This document shows, piece after piece, positions 63,908-64,000 of a stretch of 64,000 nucleotides of DNA (within the stretch, counting starts at the first letter, position 1; each line of letters begins with the position of its first letter). Origin of the DNA: Spirosoma telluris (GTDB taxonomy: Bacteria; Bacteroidota; Bacteroidia; Cytophagales; Spirosomataceae); the NCBI GenBank assembly GCA_003259005.1, contig QLII01000001.1:1922001-1986000 (forward strand). The letters run 5' to 3'. The notes beneath the pieces are model-generated. The model was not told the origin of the DNA and did no database searches. It saw only the letters and a list, made by a program, of their open reading frames with translations. The position numbers and the translations under genes were made by a program.

Positions 63908-64000
63908 ATGAATCGCTTTTTACTTTTATTCCTGTGTATTGTTCTTAGTCAGAACGTAAATGCCCAGTGGCGACTGATTTACCAGAGTAAAGATATTCTG
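63908..64000 (+). CDS. Start of secreted protein (3' truncated by window edge)
   Basis: An ATG at 63908 opens a signal peptide MNRFLLLFLCIVLSQNVNAQ, with cleavage likely before QWRLIYQSKDIL. The frame is open to the end of the window. Nothing can be said about the mature domain. Confidence 0.6.
   Translation, partial: MNRFLLLFLCIVLSQNVNAQWRLIYQSKDIL

Noticed and set aside
1..64000. tRNA, rRNA and riboswitch signals
   Set aside because: Reading by eye found no T-loop GTTCGAATC-type arms in cloverleaf context, no rRNA-like stretch and no riboswitch core. A covariance-model scan would be decisive.

Overview
The window looks like a chromosomal segment of a Cytophagales-type Bacteroidota, close to Spirosoma/Runella. 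This is inferred from product types, not from a database search. The supporting signs are -7 boxes of the TAnnTTTG type, a Por (type IX) secretion tail, a DUF2723 membrane glycosyltransferase, SurA-like foldases, LytTR/LytS regulators, and the pairing of an RNA ligase with an HD-Pnk end-healing enzyme. No rRNA, tRNA or CRISPR array was recognised by eye.

Layout: 1-2.5 kb, end of an arsenic operon (ACR3 pump, metallophosphoesterase, ArsO-like flavoprotein). 2.5-3.7 kb, a possible iron locus (small protein plus ferritin) behind a perfect dyad. 3.9-9.2 kb, MnmA, a DUF1080 protein, a HAD phosphatase, agmatine deiminase and small proteins. 9.3-14.5 kb, a two-parvulin lipoprotein, a SurA-like foldase, MoxR and a 59-residue acidic protein. 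14.5-19.9 kb, an orphan ABC ATPase, a GapN-like dehydrogenase, an orphan radical SAM/SPASM protein and an ECF sigma factor. 20-23.7 kb, two tandem LytS-like kinases and a UDP-glycosyltransferase. 24-32.7 kb, a sugar-acid locus (PQQ dehydrogenase with cytochrome c domain, ManD/RspA-like dehydratase, GH43, ROK kinase, KduI, FucP-like transporter). 33-36.5 kb, DUF4385, RNA ligase, HD-Pnk and FolD. 36.6-44.3 kb, DUF2723 protein, Na+/H+ antiporter, lipoprotein, hydrolase and DUF1772. 44.3-55 kb, accessory region: IS630-type element, surface proteins, ice-binding-like protein, AraC/LytTR regulators, NAD(P)-binding proteins and a family of CTAG-ended miniature elements. 55-58.5 kb, UmuDC with small genes and a BPSL0067-like protein. 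58.6-64 kb, DnaJ/GrpE, QueG, kynureninase and the start of a secreted protein.

Two window-wide properties matter to any user. First, about 20 genes are interrupted by about 31 single-base length errors, nearly all one-base losses in short G/C or A runs. Adding the lost bases restores full-length proteins whose lengths become exact multiples of three, so I read these as consensus errors and annotate each gene as one CDS. Second, intergenic gaps are unusually rich in long inverted repeats: paired palindromic words, AT-rich 20-33 bp arms, and 75-151 bp miniature elements whose CTAGTG ends resemble those of the resident IS630-type element.

The strongest system-level candidate is the RNA-repair pair at 33.6-35.5 kb, which has its own putative promoter. 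The ars-operon phosphoesterase, the miniature-element family and the tandem TTGTCCA-N4-TGGACAA dyads near 59.17 kb are also worth following up.
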